64,000 nucleotides of DNA from Bacillota bacterium. GTDB lineage: Bacteria; Bacillota; Bacilli; Alicyclobacillales; SLC66. The DNA lies in NCBI GenBank assembly GCA_021828865.1, contig JAJZCW010000007.1:62001-126000 (forward strand), given 5' to 3'. This document shows, piece after piece, positions 34,163-42,633 of the stretch. The notes below the pieces were generated by a model. That model saw only the letters and a program-made list of their open reading frames with translations. It was not told the DNA's origin and did no database searches. The translations under genes were made by a program, and so were the position numbers. Within the stretch, counting starts at the first letter, position 1. Each line of letters opens with the position of its first letter.

Positions 34163-35578
34163 ATGTGGACCGCCCTTTATGCCCGCGTGTCAACGGATGA
34201 GCAGGCGCAGCAAGGGTATTCTATTGAGAGCCAAAAAGAGCGCCTGAAAGCCTACTGCCTTTCCCAAGGCTACACGCAATACGAGTTTTATATTGATGAT
34301 GGGTATACTGGCACAAAACTGGACCGTCCCGCCATGAATCGTCTGCTTGCCGACATTCAAGCACACCTAGTCCACTCCGTGGTGGTTTACCGGCTTGATC
34401 GTTTAGGTCGAAGACAAAAAGACGTACTCTACCTGCTTGAAGACGTGTTCGAACCATTTGGCGTCACCTTCAAGAGTGCCACGGAGCCATTTGACACCTC
34501 CACTCCTTTTGGCAGGGCTATGCTTGGCGTACTCGCGGTTTTCGCGCAACTCGAGCGGGACACCATCGTCGAGCGCACCAGTTTAGGCCGGCAACAGCGA
34601 ATTCGCGCCGGCAAGTGGCCGGGAGGACGCGTCCCTTTTGGCTATACTTGGTTAGCAGATAGTGAGTCCTTGCAACCGCGGCCGGATCAGGCTGTAATCA
34701 TTCAAGAGATCTATGCGAAATTTTTACAAGGGCAAACACTGTCCGAGATCAGCCGTTGGGTGAGTCACCGCAGCGCAGACCGCAAGTGGACCCATTCGGC
34801 CATTCGCGACCTCTTAATGCGACCGCTTTACGCGGGATTCGTCGCCACCCAGGAGGGCAACGTCAAAGGCCTTCACGAAGCGATCATCGAGCCACGCCTA
34901 TGGGAACTGGCACAATTAGAATTTTCCCGGCGAAAAAAAGGGACTGCCGCTCGCGGCGCTTATCTGCTGAGTGGCCTTCTGGAATGCGGAATCTGCGGCG
35001 GTCCGGTGATTCATTTTCCCTATCGCATCCGGCAAAATGGGCATGTCTACACGTACGAATACTACGGTTGCCAGGCCCAACACAGTCGTGAGAAAGGACA
35101 GCATTCATCTTGTACACTCGGATTCCGACGACAAGAAGCACTCGAAGCACAGGTGATCGAGCAACTTTTGCAGCTGACATTCCCTGATGTAGCAATCCAG
35201 CGCGAATTGGAATCACTAATATGGCCAAGAGCTTCAAGGGAACTCGTTATACAAATAACTAGCCGCTTACAAGCCGTAAAAGCTAAGCGCTCGCGCTGGT
35301 TTTCGGCATTTGAAGAAGGCATCATCAGCGCAGGCCAACTCGCTACTTACCTCAGCCCTCTTGAAACAGAACAAAAAGCACTAGAACAGCAACTTTCCGA
35401 TCAAGAGACGCCTGATCGAACACACCGTCCAGTGCCGATTTTACCCTCACATCTGATTCAAGCCGCCTGGCCTCACATGAATCCTGCAGAAAAGCGAACC
35501 ATTCTGCACCTTGCCATCAAAAAAATCATCCTATACAAGGGATCCGATTTACATATTGATTGGAACGTTACTGACTAA
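34163..35578 (+). CDS. large serine recombinase of element E2 (SpoIVCA-like)
   Basis: The 471-residue protein has the catalytic Ser in YARVSTDEQ (about residue 10), DDGYTGTKLDRPAMNRL, YRLDRLGRRQKDVLYLL and FAQLERDTIVERT. The recombinase domain includes WTHSAIRDLLMRPLYAGF, and the zinc ribbon starts LECGICGGPV. The ATG at 34163 is chosen because GAGG (34151-34154) is eight bases ahead; the ATG at 34157 is too close. It resembles the E1 enzyme in the N-terminal domain (VSTDEQA) more than the E3 and E4 enzymes. Its stop overlaps the convergent E2-subunit gene by four bases. Confidence 0.93.
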   Translation: MWTALYARVSTDEQAQQGYSIESQKERLKAYCLSQGYTQYEFYIDDGYTGTKLDRPAMNRLLADIQAHLVHSVVVYRLDRLGRRQKDVLYLLEDVFEPFGVTFKSATEPFDTSTPFGRAMLGVLAVFAQLERDTIVERTSLGRQQRIRAGKWPGGRVPFGYTWLADSESLQPRPDQAVIIQEIYAKFLQGQTLSEISRWVSHRSADRKWTHSAIRDLLMRPLYAGFVATQEGNVKGLHEAIIEPRLWELAQLEFSRRKKGTAARGAYLLSGLLECGICGGPVIHFPYRIRQNGHVYTYEYYGCQAQHSREKGQHSSCTLGFRRQEALEAQVIEQLLQLTFPDVAIQRELESLIWPRASRELVIQITSRLQAVKAKRSRWFSAFEEGIISAGQLATYLSPLETEQKALEQQLSDQETPDRTHRPVPILPSHLIQAAWPHMNPAEKRTILHLAIKKIILYKGSDLHIDWNVTD

Positions 35579-36906
35579 AGTGCCAAGAGCAGTTCCGGGT
35601 GCTCGATGATCTCTTTGAACCTGCGCATAAAATACCCCACAGGCTCACCATCAATCACCCGGTGGTCAAAACTTAGAGAAAAGCCCATCAGATGCCGGAT
35701 CACCACTTGGTCGTCCTCCAGCACCACCGGCTTTTTGGCGATGCGGTGCACGCCGAGAATCGCCACTTCCGGATAGTTGACAATGGGTGTGGCAAACCAT
35801 GCGCCGCTTCCCCCGGTGCTGCTGATCGTAAACGTGCCGTGGCTCATCTGCTCCATCGTCAGTTTGCGCTCGCGTGCGAGTACTGCCAGTTGCTCCATTT
35901 CGCGTGCGATGTCAAACACGGACTTTTGATCCGCATGATGGATGACCGGAACCAGTAACCCATCAGGCGTAGCGGTGGCAATGCCCACGTTGATCGACTT
36001 CTTGAAGATGATTTCCATCGCCTCGTCATCGACAGACGCATTGAAAATCGGGTGTTCGCGCAGCACATGCGTCACCGCCTTCACGATAAAAGGCAGATAG
36101 GTCAGCTTGAAACCCTGTGCGCTTGCAAACGGCATCAGCCGTTCCCTTACTTCCACGAGGCGCGTGGCATCGAGCTCGTCCATCGCCGTGGCTTGAGGTG
36201 CCGTGTACATCGAGCGCACCATGTTTTCATAGATGCGGCGACGAAGCCCTCGAATCGGCTGTCGTGGCTCTTCTTGATCCGCAAATTGCGGATGCGCTGC
36301 CACATCAGCAACCGGCCTTGTCGCTGTGCTTCTTGCCACTTGACCTTGCTCATGACTGATAGTAGTAACCGCTGGTGCGGTGGTACTTCTGGGTGTTGGT
36401 GACAAATGCTGCACTTGATCGTTACGAGCAGCGTTTTTCGCGTAGGCTTCCACATCGGCCCTAGAAATGTGCCCGCGCGGATCACTCGGCGTCACCTTTT
36501 CCAGATCCACATGTAATTCTCTCGCTAACTTGCGCACTGCAGGAGCCGCAAGGACTTTTTTCCCTGATGCGACAGGCGCCTGCGGTTGCTGATCGCTAGT
36601 CACCTGCCGGTTGTCCACTAAAGGCATCACCGAATCCTTCGCCGCTTCAATCGACGAACTAGTTTCAGCCGATGTTTCTAGCTTAATCAGCACGTCTCCC
36701 ACTTTGATCATCGCACCGATGTCGCCGCCAAGCGCCAGCACCTTTCCACCAACTGGTGTGGATAATTCAGCAGCCGCCTTGTCTGTCTGCACCTCTACAA
36801 TAGGCTGGTCCTGCGTGATCTCGTCTCCTACTGCCACCAACCACTGCAGGATCTCTGCCTCGTGTAGCCCTTCCCCAATGTCAGGAAGCCGAAATTCATA
36901 AGCCAA
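35575..36906 (-). CDS. dihydrolipoamide acyltransferase (E2) of a pyruvate/branched-chain 2-oxo acid dehydrogenase
   Basis: The 443-residue E2 has an N-terminal lipoyl domain (VEVQTDKAAAELSTPVGG, lipoylated Lys in TDKA at about residue 45), a peripheral-subunit-binding domain (VRKLARELHVDLEKVTPSDPRGHI, about residues 122-150) and the catalytic core ending SFDHRVIDGEPVGYF with the active-site HRxxDG. It transfers the acyl group to CoA. The E1 genes precede it with a short gap. No E3 (lipoamide dehydrogenase) follows; the recombinase gene stands there tail to tail. Pyruvate versus branched-chain substrate cannot be decided. Confidence 0.92.
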   Translation of the reverse strand: MAYEFRLPDIGEGLHEAEILQWLVAVGDEITQDQPIVEVQTDKAAAELSTPVGGKVLALGGDIGAMIKVGDVLIKLETSAETSSSIEAAKDSVMPLVDNRQVTSDQQPQAPVASGKKVLAAPAVRKLARELHVDLEKVTPSDPRGHISRADVEAYAKNAARNDQVQHLSPTPRSTTAPAVTTISHEQGQVARSTATRPVADVAAHPQFADQEEPRQPIRGLRRRIYENMVRSMYTAPQATAMDELDATRLVEVRERLMPFASAQGFKLTYLPFIVKAVTHVLREHPIFNASVDDEAMEIIFKKSINVGIATATPDGLLVPVIHHADQKSVFDIAREMEQLAVLARERKLTMEQMSHGTFTISSTGGSGAWFATPIVNYPEVAILGVHRIAKKPVVLEDDQVVIRHLMGFSLSFDHRVIDGEPVGYFMRRFKEIIEHPELLLAL

Positions 36907-36920
36907 TGACCATTTCCCCC

Positions 36921-37904
36921 TTACCGATAAGAAAGCATTTCCTGAATCGCTGCCGTAATGCGTGTGGCGTTCGGTAGCCAGTCGTCTTCCACCGAAAATG
37001 CCGGATAAGGCGTATCAAAACCCGTCACTCGAAGAATCGGCGCTAGCAGCGAAAACATGCATTTTTCACTGATGATCGCCGCCACTTCCGCTCCTGCGCC
37101 ACCAGATTTGACCGCTTCGTGTACGATCATCGCGCGACCCGTTTTTTCCACCGACTTCACGATGGCCTCTTCATCCATCGGCACGATCGTCCGCAAGTCG
37201 ATGACCTCGATCGATCCTCCGTGCTTGTCCTGCCACGCTTTTGCAGCCGCCGTTGCGACAGGTGCAGCCGCCCCCCAGGTGATGAGCGTCAGGTCTTCGC
37301 CCTCCTGCACCACCTTGGCCTTGCCAATCTCCACCGTATACGAATCTTCTGGCACTTCTTCCTTAAACGCCCGGTAGAGCTTCATCGGCTCCAAAAACAA
37401 CACCGGATCCGGATCGCGAATCGCCGCGATCAAAAGCCCTTTGGCATCGTAGGGAGAACTTGGCATCACCACTTTGATCCCCGGCGAATGGAGAAAAAGC
37501 CCCTCCAGACTATCCGAATGCAGTTCTGGCGTCCTCACTCCGCCGCCATAAGGCGAACGCACGACCATCGGCAAATGGATCCTTCCAGCCGTACGCAGAC
37601 GCATCCGCGCCGCCTGGGAAGCGAGTTGATCCATTGTTTCATAGATAAATCCCAAAAATTGAATCTCCGCGACAGGACGCAATCCGCGCGCCGCAAGCCC
37701 TACCGATGCGCCAATAATCGCCGACTCCGCAAGTGGCGTATCGATCACCCGACGTTCGCCAAACCTCGCCTGCAACCCGTCCGTTGCGCGAAATACGCCT
37801 CCCGCGTGACCCACGTCCTCACCAAGAATCAGCACGCGCTCATCATGCTCCAATTCCCCGGCGAGTGCCTGATTGATTGCTTCGATCATGTTGATCACCG
37901 CCAC
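36921..37904 (-). CDS. 2-oxo acid dehydrogenase E1 beta subunit
   Basis: The 327-residue protein shows LGEDVGHAGGVFRATDGLQARFG, DTPLAESAIIGASVGLAARG and EIQFLGFIYETMDQLASQAARMR, all typical of E1 beta subunits of thiamine-dependent pyruvate and branched-chain dehydrogenases, and the C-terminal transketolase-like domain with ITWGAAAPVA. It directly follows the alpha gene without a gap and precedes E2 by 14 bp, forming the usual alpha-beta-E2 operon. Confidence 0.93.
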   Translation of the reverse strand: MAVINMIEAINQALAGELEHDERVLILGEDVGHAGGVFRATDGLQARFGERRVIDTPLAESAIIGASVGLAARGLRPVAEIQFLGFIYETMDQLASQAARMRLRTAGRIHLPMVVRSPYGGGVRTPELHSDSLEGLFLHSPGIKVVMPSSPYDAKGLLIAAIRDPDPVLFLEPMKLYRAFKEEVPEDSYTVEIGKAKVVQEGEDLTLITWGAAAPVATAAAKAWQDKHGGSIEVIDLRTIVPMDEEAIVKSVEKTGRAMIVHEAVKSGGAGAEVAAIISEKCMFSLLAPILRVTGFDTPYPAFSVEDDWLPNATRITAAIQEMLSYR

Positions 37905-38972
37905 TCAGCGCACCTCCTTTTTCGCCACTGCCGCTTTTTGTTCACGCAGGCGAGGGGTGAGTGACTCGTACACGTAGTCAAACGATTCTTCCAGCGTCCC
38001 TTTCGGCTTCCCTTCCGCCGCTTTTACCACTTGCTCGATCTGTTCCGCCGCCTCTTGTAATAGCGCTGCTTCTTTCCCATCGTCCCATAACTTTTCATTC
38101 AGCAAATACCGCTTGAACCGCACAATGGGGTCTTTTTGCTTCCAGTCTTCCAGTTCTTGCGCCGACCTGTAACGAGTCGGATCATCTGACGTCGTATGCG
38201 GTCCCATCCGAAACGTCACCGCCTCGATGATCGAAGGCCCCTCGCCCGCTCTTGCCCGCGCCACGGCCTCTTGCGTCACCTGGTATACAGCAAGGACATC
38301 ATTGCCATCCACCTGAATACCAGGGATTCCGTAAGCCAGCCCCTTTTGCGCGAGTGTCTGACTTCCTGATTGGCGGGTTCGCGGCATGCTGATCGCCCAT
38401 TGATTGTTTTGAATCAAATAGATCGCCGGAAGCTTCCACACCGATGCAAAATTCAGCGATTCGTGGAAGTCTCCCTGCGAAGTGGCCCCATCGCCCAAAT
38501 AACAAAGACTGACGAGCTTATCCCCCAAATAGTGCGAGGCCAGCGCACTGCCCATGGCCTGCGTGGTTTGCCCGGCGATGATGATTTGCACAGGAAATGC
38601 ATTCACGCCTTCAGGCAACCTCGCCCCGTGAACGTGCCCCATGGTATATAAAAGGCTGTTCTCAAGCGGAATTCCGTGCACCCAAAGTGCAGGTACCTCG
38701 CGATAACTGGGGAACACCCAGTCGCTTTTTTCGAGGGCAAAAGCGCTACCCACCTGCGCCGCCTCCTGCCCGCTAAATGGAGCATACGTCCCCACACGCC
38801 CCTGGCGCTGCAGCCTTACCACCCGCTCATCGTAGGCTCGTGCAATCACCATATACCGATACATGTCAATTAATTGCGCCGATGTCAGGTTTGGCGCTTC
38901 ACCGACCAAATCGCCTGCTTCATTTAGTATCTGCACCTGTGAAACGGTCAGATCCTCTGGTTTGATCCACAT
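37905..38972 (-). CDS. 2-oxo acid dehydrogenase E1 alpha subunit
   Basis: The 355-residue protein has QGRVGTYAPFSGQEAAQVGSA, the thiamine diphosphate motif LGDGATSQGDFHESLNFASVW...NNQWAIS (about residues 165-200) and the phosphorylation-loop region FRMGPHTTSDDPTRYR. The ATG at 38972 is taken since AAGGAG lies nine bases ahead; the listed TTG at 38978 falls closer. It is the first gene of the operon; 190 bp upstream separate it from the TetR gene and hold no other gene. Confidence 0.93.
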   Translation of the reverse strand: MWIKPEDLTVSQVQILNEAGDLVGEAPNLTSAQLIDMYRYMVIARAYDERVVRLQRQGRVGTYAPFSGQEAAQVGSAFALEKSDWVFPSYREVPALWVHGIPLENSLLYTMGHVHGARLPEGVNAFPVQIIIAGQTTQAMGSALASHYLGDKLVSLCYLGDGATSQGDFHESLNFASVWKLPAIYLIQNNQWAISMPRTRQSGSQTLAQKGLAYGIPGIQVDGNDVLAVYQVTQEAVARARAGEGPSIIEAVTFRMGPHTTSDDPTRYRSAQELEDWKQKDPIVRFKRYLLNEKLWDDGKEAALLQEAAEQIEQVVKAAEGKPKGTLEESFDYVYESLTPRLREQKAAVAKKEVR

Positions 38973-39167
38973 TGCCAAACTCTCCTTATGTAATAAGAAA
39001 ATTCAACATAACGATACTTTTTCGACAACTCCGTCAGGAATCCTGTTCTGCAAACAAGCAGAGAACGCTTAACAGCCTTTTTTAAGAAAAAATGTGGCCT
39101 ATTTTCTCGTTCGTGCGCAGCTAGCGCCGCCACTGCCCGATTCATTGTGGAGCCTATGCCCGCCCCA

Positions 39168-39737
39168 TTAATCATCCTTTACGATACCACGGAGCACCAT
39201 TTTCATAAATGCTTCCGCTACATCTCTATCATTCATTGCTCCATCCGGGCGAAACCACTGGTAACTCCAGTTCGTCATGCCAAGAAGGCCGAATGCGACG
39301 ATTTTTACATTCAAATCAGACTGAAACTCTCCTGCTTCCACGCCTTTTTGGAGCAACCTCTCGAGATTTTCGCGAAACAGCGTGCGCTTCGGAATAATTT
39401 CCGCCAAACGCTCCTCACTGAGGTGCCTGATTTCCCTGAAAAACACCCTCGCGCTCGCGCCAAGCTGTTCAATGACATGAACTTGCATGTATACCATGTC
39501 AAAAAGTTTCTGGCGATAGTGGCTCGTAGAGTCTTCCAGAATCTCCGTCTGTCTTTGTAGCATGTCGTCGATATAGCGTTTATGAATGTCCATCAGCATT
39601 TCTTCTTTGCTGGTGAAGTAATAGTAAAACGTGCCTTTCGTCACGCCAATTGCATCGCAGATGTCCTGTATTGACGTCTCGCTGAACCCTTTTTTCTCAA
39701 AAAGCTGAATGCTTACGGCCGTTAGTTTTTCCTTCAT
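39168..39737 (-). CDS. TetR/AcrR family transcriptional regulator
   Basis: The 189-residue regulator begins MKEKLTAVSIQLFEKKGFSETSIQDICDAIGVTKGTFYYYFTSKE, a full TetR HTH, with a helical ligand domain behind. I use the ATG at 39737, preceded by GGGAG. It follows the acyl-CoA ligase gene in the same operon. By context it is probably a FadR/PsrA-like repressor sensing fatty acyl-CoA. The palindrome at 42201-42218 ahead of the operon is a plausible operator. Confidence 0.88.
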   Translation of the reverse strand: MKEKLTAVSIQLFEKKGFSETSIQDICDAIGVTKGTFYYYFTSKEEMLMDIHKRYIDDMLQRQTEILEDSTSHYRQKLFDMVYMQVHVIEQLGASARVFFREIRHLSEERLAEIIPKRTLFRENLERLLQKGVEAGEFQSDLNVKIVAFGLLGMTNWSYQWFRPDGAMNDRDVAEAFMKMVLRGIVKDD

Positions 39738-39751
39738 CGCTACTCCCTGCA

Positions 39752-41368
39752 TCACACGTCTTGATTGGCTTGTTCGCGAAGTGCCCTGCGCAGCACTTTC
39801 CCCACACTAGTCTTTGGTAATTCCTCACGAAACTCTACTAATTTCGGCACCTTGTATGGCGCCAAGTTCTTTTTACAAAAAGCAATGATATCTTCCTCCG
39901 TGGCAGTCACCCCATCTTTTAAGACAATGTAGGCCTTCACCGTTTCACCGCGATACTCATCACGAACGCCGATGACCGCCGCCTCTTTCACTGCAGGGTG
40001 ATCATACATCACTTCTTCTATTTCCCGCGGATAAATATTATAACCGCCAGCAATGATCATGTCTTTTTTGCGATCCACGATATAGACATACCCGTCCTCG
40101 TCCATCTGCGCAATGTCGCCAGTATAAAGCCAACCGTCACGAAGTGTACGAGACGTCTCTTCCGGCAGATTCCAATAACCTTTCATCACCTGTGGCCCGC
40201 GAATGATCAGTTCTCCACGTTCGCCGACTGGCATTTCGCGCTCTCCTGTCAATTCATCGACAATCCGGTACGAGGTAGAAGGAAGGCCAATCCCCACACT
40301 CCCTGGCTTTCGCTCTGCAAAAGGCGGATTGCAGTGAGTGGTGGGAGACGCTTCGGATAACCCATAGCCTTCAAGCAACATGGCGCCAGTTTTTTGCTCG
40401 AACACTTTCAATAGATTCACAGGCATCGGCGCGCTACCACTATTACATATGCGGATCGAATCGACACCATAAGATTCCACATTTGGAAAGTGACTGAGAG
40501 CTACATAAATCGTGGGTACACCGGGGAATATCGTCGGCTTTTCACGCTGAATGGTCTGCAGCACTTCCTGAATATCAAAACGCGGCAATAAAATCAGTGA
40601 GCCACCAGTGTAAATGCTCAAATTCATGCAGGAGGTCATGCCAAACACATGAAATAGCGGAATAACCGCAAGCGTCCTCTCTTCTCCAAGCCTGGTTTCT
40701 TCCTTAAAAAATTCATAACTTTGTAGGATGTTGGCCAATAGATTGTAATGAGTCAACATCGCGCCCTTTGAGCGCCCCGTAGTACCTCCCGTATACTGGA
40801 GAACCGCCACTTCTTCCTTAGGATCGATCAAAACCGGTCGAGGAGACTTCAGCATCCCTTTTTGCAAGAAAGCATCAAAAGAGAGGGCGGAAGTACCAGT
40901 TTCCACACTGGGTAGTAACGATACCGTGATGATGAGCCGCACAGCGCTATCTGATTGTATGGCTTTCACCCTATCGTGAATAGCATCCAGCACAATGATG
41001 CCTTTTGCACCTGAGTCTTTCAGAATAAATAAGAGTTCTCGTTCGACGAGCATCGGGTTGATCTGTGTTACAATGCCTCCAGCCATCAGGATTCCATAAT
41101 AGGCAATGACAAATTGAGGGCAATTCGGCAACATGATGGCAAAGCGGTCGCCTTGTTTCAATCCGTTAGCCTGAAGGGCAGAGGCAAATGCGCGCACCGC
41201 ACCAAAGAGTTGCCGATAAGACATGGTTCGCCCGTAAAAAGTGAGTGCCACGTGTTCCGGATACGTTCTGACAGCCAACTCCAGCATTTCCGGAAGTGTC
41301 TGACTTTGCACTACCACTTCCTTTACGATGTGTTCTGGATAGTTGATAAATCCATTGCTGATTCCCAC
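39752..41368 (-). CDS. long-chain acyl-CoA synthetase (AMP-forming)
   Basis: The enzyme activates fatty acids to acyl-CoA via acyl-adenylate. Visible motifs are the AMP-binding TGGTTGRSKGAMLTH at about residue 170, GYGLSEASPTTHCNP near 330, YTGDIAQMDEDGYVYIVDRKKDMIIAGGYNIYP near 415, and the catalytic C-terminal Lys in PKTSVGKVLRR. The GTG at 41368 has GGGGGGCG six bases ahead and avoids a 23 bp overlap with the preceding SDR gene. About 538 residues, normal for FadD/LcfA. Operon with SDR and TetR. Confidence 0.9.
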   Translation of the reverse strand: MGISNGFINYPEHIVKEVVVQSQTLPEMLELAVRTYPEHVALTFYGRTMSYRQLFGAVRAFASALQANGLKQGDRFAIMLPNCPQFVIAYYGILMAGGIVTQINPMLVERELLFILKDSGAKGIIVLDAIHDRVKAIQSDSAVRLIITVSLLPSVETGTSALSFDAFLQKGMLKSPRPVLIDPKEEVAVLQYTGGTTGRSKGAMLTHYNLLANILQSYEFFKEETRLGEERTLAVIPLFHVFGMTSCMNLSIYTGGSLILLPRFDIQEVLQTIQREKPTIFPGVPTIYVALSHFPNVESYGVDSIRICNSGSAPMPVNLLKVFEQKTGAMLLEGYGLSEASPTTHCNPPFAERKPGSVGIGLPSTSYRIVDELTGEREMPVGERGELIIRGPQVMKGYWNLPEETSRTLRDGWLYTGDIAQMDEDGYVYIVDRKKDMIIAGGYNIYPREIEEVMYDHPAVKEAAVIGVRDEYRGETVKAYIVLKDGVTATEEDIIAFCKKNLAPYKVPKLVEFREELPKTSVGKVLRRALREQANQDV

Positions 41369-41393
41369 TTTTTTCGCCCCCCAGATCCTTTTG

Positions 41394-42170
41394 TCACATA
41401 GCGGAACTCCCGCCATCCACAGTCAACACCGTTCCCGTCACATAATCCGAAGCCTTTGACGCCAAAAACACCGCTGCCCCTTTAAGGTCATCCATCGTTC
41501 CAAATCTTCCGAGCGGCGTCGAAGCAAGTAGCATCTCTTTATTCCTTTCCATCAGTGCGATTGCCATTTTGGTCGGGAAAAATCCTGGCGCAATCGCGTT
41601 CACATTAATTCCATAACGCCCCCATTTGACTGCCAGATCCTTAGTAAATGTAATCACTGCGCCTTTGCTGGTATTGTAGCCAATGGCATCCATCGCACGC
41701 GGGTCCACTCCACCAAACCCTGCAATCGAGGCGATGTTGATGATTTTCCCGCCTTTACCCTGCTCGATCATGACTCTACCCACCGCCTGGCTCATCAAAA
41801 AAGTGCCCGTGACATTCACATCGATCACCTTTTTCCATGCTTCGAGCGGCATCTCAGCAGCCGGTGCCCCCCAGGTGGCACCGCTGTTATTAACGAGGAT
41901 GTCAATACCCCCGAACTCCTCCAAAGCGGCATTGACCACCTGGGATACATCGTCTGAATTCGAAATGTCACAGGCAAGCGCAAGGGCCTTGATGCCAAGT
42001 CCGGATAGCCTCCTCGCTACTTCATTACATGCCGCCAGATTGCGCGAGCAAATCACCAAATTGGCACCCGCTTCTGCATAAGCGGTAACAATCTGTTCAC
42101 CAAGTCCCCGTCCGCCACCTGTGACGATGGCAGTTTTCCCTGAAAGATCAAATAATTCCTTTATGTGCAT
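41394..42170 (-). CDS. short-chain dehydrogenase/reductase (FabG-like)
   Basis: The 258-residue SDR has TGGGRGLGEQIVTAYAEAG near residue 17, NNSGATWG, the catalytic Ser in NIASIAGFGG, YNTSKGAV (Tyr-xxx-Lys) at about residue 160 and NAIAPGFFPTKM. It resembles gluconate 5-dehydrogenase and 3-oxoacyl-reductase subfamilies. Linked to acyl-CoA ligase and a TetR repressor, it may act in fatty acid oxidation. Its start lies inside the artificial 3' extension of the first spoVR segment. Confidence 0.87.
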   Translation of the reverse strand: MHIKELFDLSGKTAIVTGGGRGLGEQIVTAYAEAGANLVICSRNLAACNEVARRLSGLGIKALALACDISNSDDVSQVVNAALEEFGGIDILVNNSGATWGAPAAEMPLEAWKKVIDVNVTGTFLMSQAVGRVMIEQGKGGKIINIASIAGFGGVDPRAMDAIGYNTSKGAVITFTKDLAVKWGRYGINVNAIAPGFFPTKMAIALMERNKEMLLASTPLGRFGTMDDLKGAAVFLASKASDYVTGTVLTVDGGSSAM

Positions 42171-42200
42171 GCAATGCTCCCACCAAACTGTCTCTTCATT

Positions 42201-42218
42201 ATACTAACCGGTTGGTAT
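42201..42218. promoter_or_regulatory. TetR-type palindromic operator
   Basis: ATACTAACCGGTTGGTAT is an 18 bp palindrome with one mismatch pair, of the ATACNNACCGGTNNGTAT kind bound by many TetR-family regulators. It lies about 30 bp ahead of the SDR start, a position suited to repression of the SDR-ligase-TetR operon. Confidence 0.7.
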
Positions 42219-42284
42219 GTCGTTGCCCCAATTATAGAGTACAGTTCCGCACTACGCAACGATAATTGTCGAGTCATTTTTTCA

Positions 42285-42315
42285 CTAAAATGATGCTTCT
42301 CCTTACCGAATGACC
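42285..42315 (+). other. right attachment site of element E2
   Basis: On the coding strand spoVR reads TCA TTC GGT AAG and then passes into element DNA (GAGAAGCATCAT...). The element arm contains TTTTTTCACTAAAATG, the counterpart of the TTTTCAC box at the other end. The presumed crossover is TT at 42303-42304. Confidence 0.7.
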
Positions 42316-42481
42316 AGTGTGAAAAACGTGTGGGCATCCCCTGATAAGCACCAAACGTATAAAGAATATCCGCAGGAACGAGTTCAAACCTCATTTCAAA
42401 AAAATCCAGTCCATAGGACTGGGCCATTTGCATCACATTTTCCAACGACTGCTCAAATTTCTCTAATTCACCTTTTTGCAT
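42303..42481 (-). CDS. spoVR: spoVR, 5' segment (segment 1 of 3)
   Basis: The true start of spoVR: ATG at 42481 overlaps the yhbH stop by one base (TGATG), as in the intact operon. It encodes the conserved N-terminus with YGLDFFEMRFELVPADILYTFGAY, GMPTRFSHWSFGK, about 60 residues, before running into E2. Translation would continue 46 foreign codons to a stop at 42161. No degeneration is visible in the conserved part. The next segment begins at 32862. Confidence 0.9.
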
Positions 42482-42633
42482 CACTCCACCCCCACTCGAA
42501 ATTCTCCATTTTTTGAAAAAAATAATCGAAGTGCCGAGTAAACATCGCTTTTTTCCCGGATCACAGTCTGTCGAAAGCGTGGGTGATGCAAATGGCGAAA
42601 TGTGCTCATGAGTGTGGAGGTTCGGTTATACTG
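42481..42633 (-). CDS. yhbH: yhbH, 3' segment (segment 2 of 2)
   Basis: In frame from the CAGTAT core (42633-42628) this reads QYNRTSTLMSTFRHLHHPRF, then VIREKSDVYSALRLFFSKNGEF and a stop at 42481-42483. This is the C-terminus of YhbH/DUF444 proteins (B. subtilis: NQYNRHSTLMSAYKNI...). The rest of yhbH is 5 kb away at 47673-48683, across E3. The stop overlaps the spoVR start, preserving the ancestral coupling. Confidence 0.9.
   Translation of the reverse strand, partial: QYNRTSTLMSTFRHLHHPRFRQTVIREKSDVYSALRLFFSKNGEFRVGVE

Larger units (their letters stand above)
32857..42304. mobile_element. intervening element E2 (9,448 bp) in spoVR
   Basis: This element separates the first and middle spoVR segments. 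With the crossover at TT the restored frame reads HWSFGK-AYYRMKMDYD, the family sequence. The inferred attP has outer boxes TTTTCAC and GTGAAAA in a 50 bp symmetrical layout whose exact centre is that TT; the inner parts are less symmetrical than in E1 and E3. Cargo: a His-rich miniprotein, an unknown protein, the recombinase, pyruvate dehydrogenase E2-E1beta-E1alpha, and a TetR-acyl-CoA ligase-SDR cluster. Base composition is like the core genome, so the cargo seems native rather than foreign. Confidence 0.8.
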
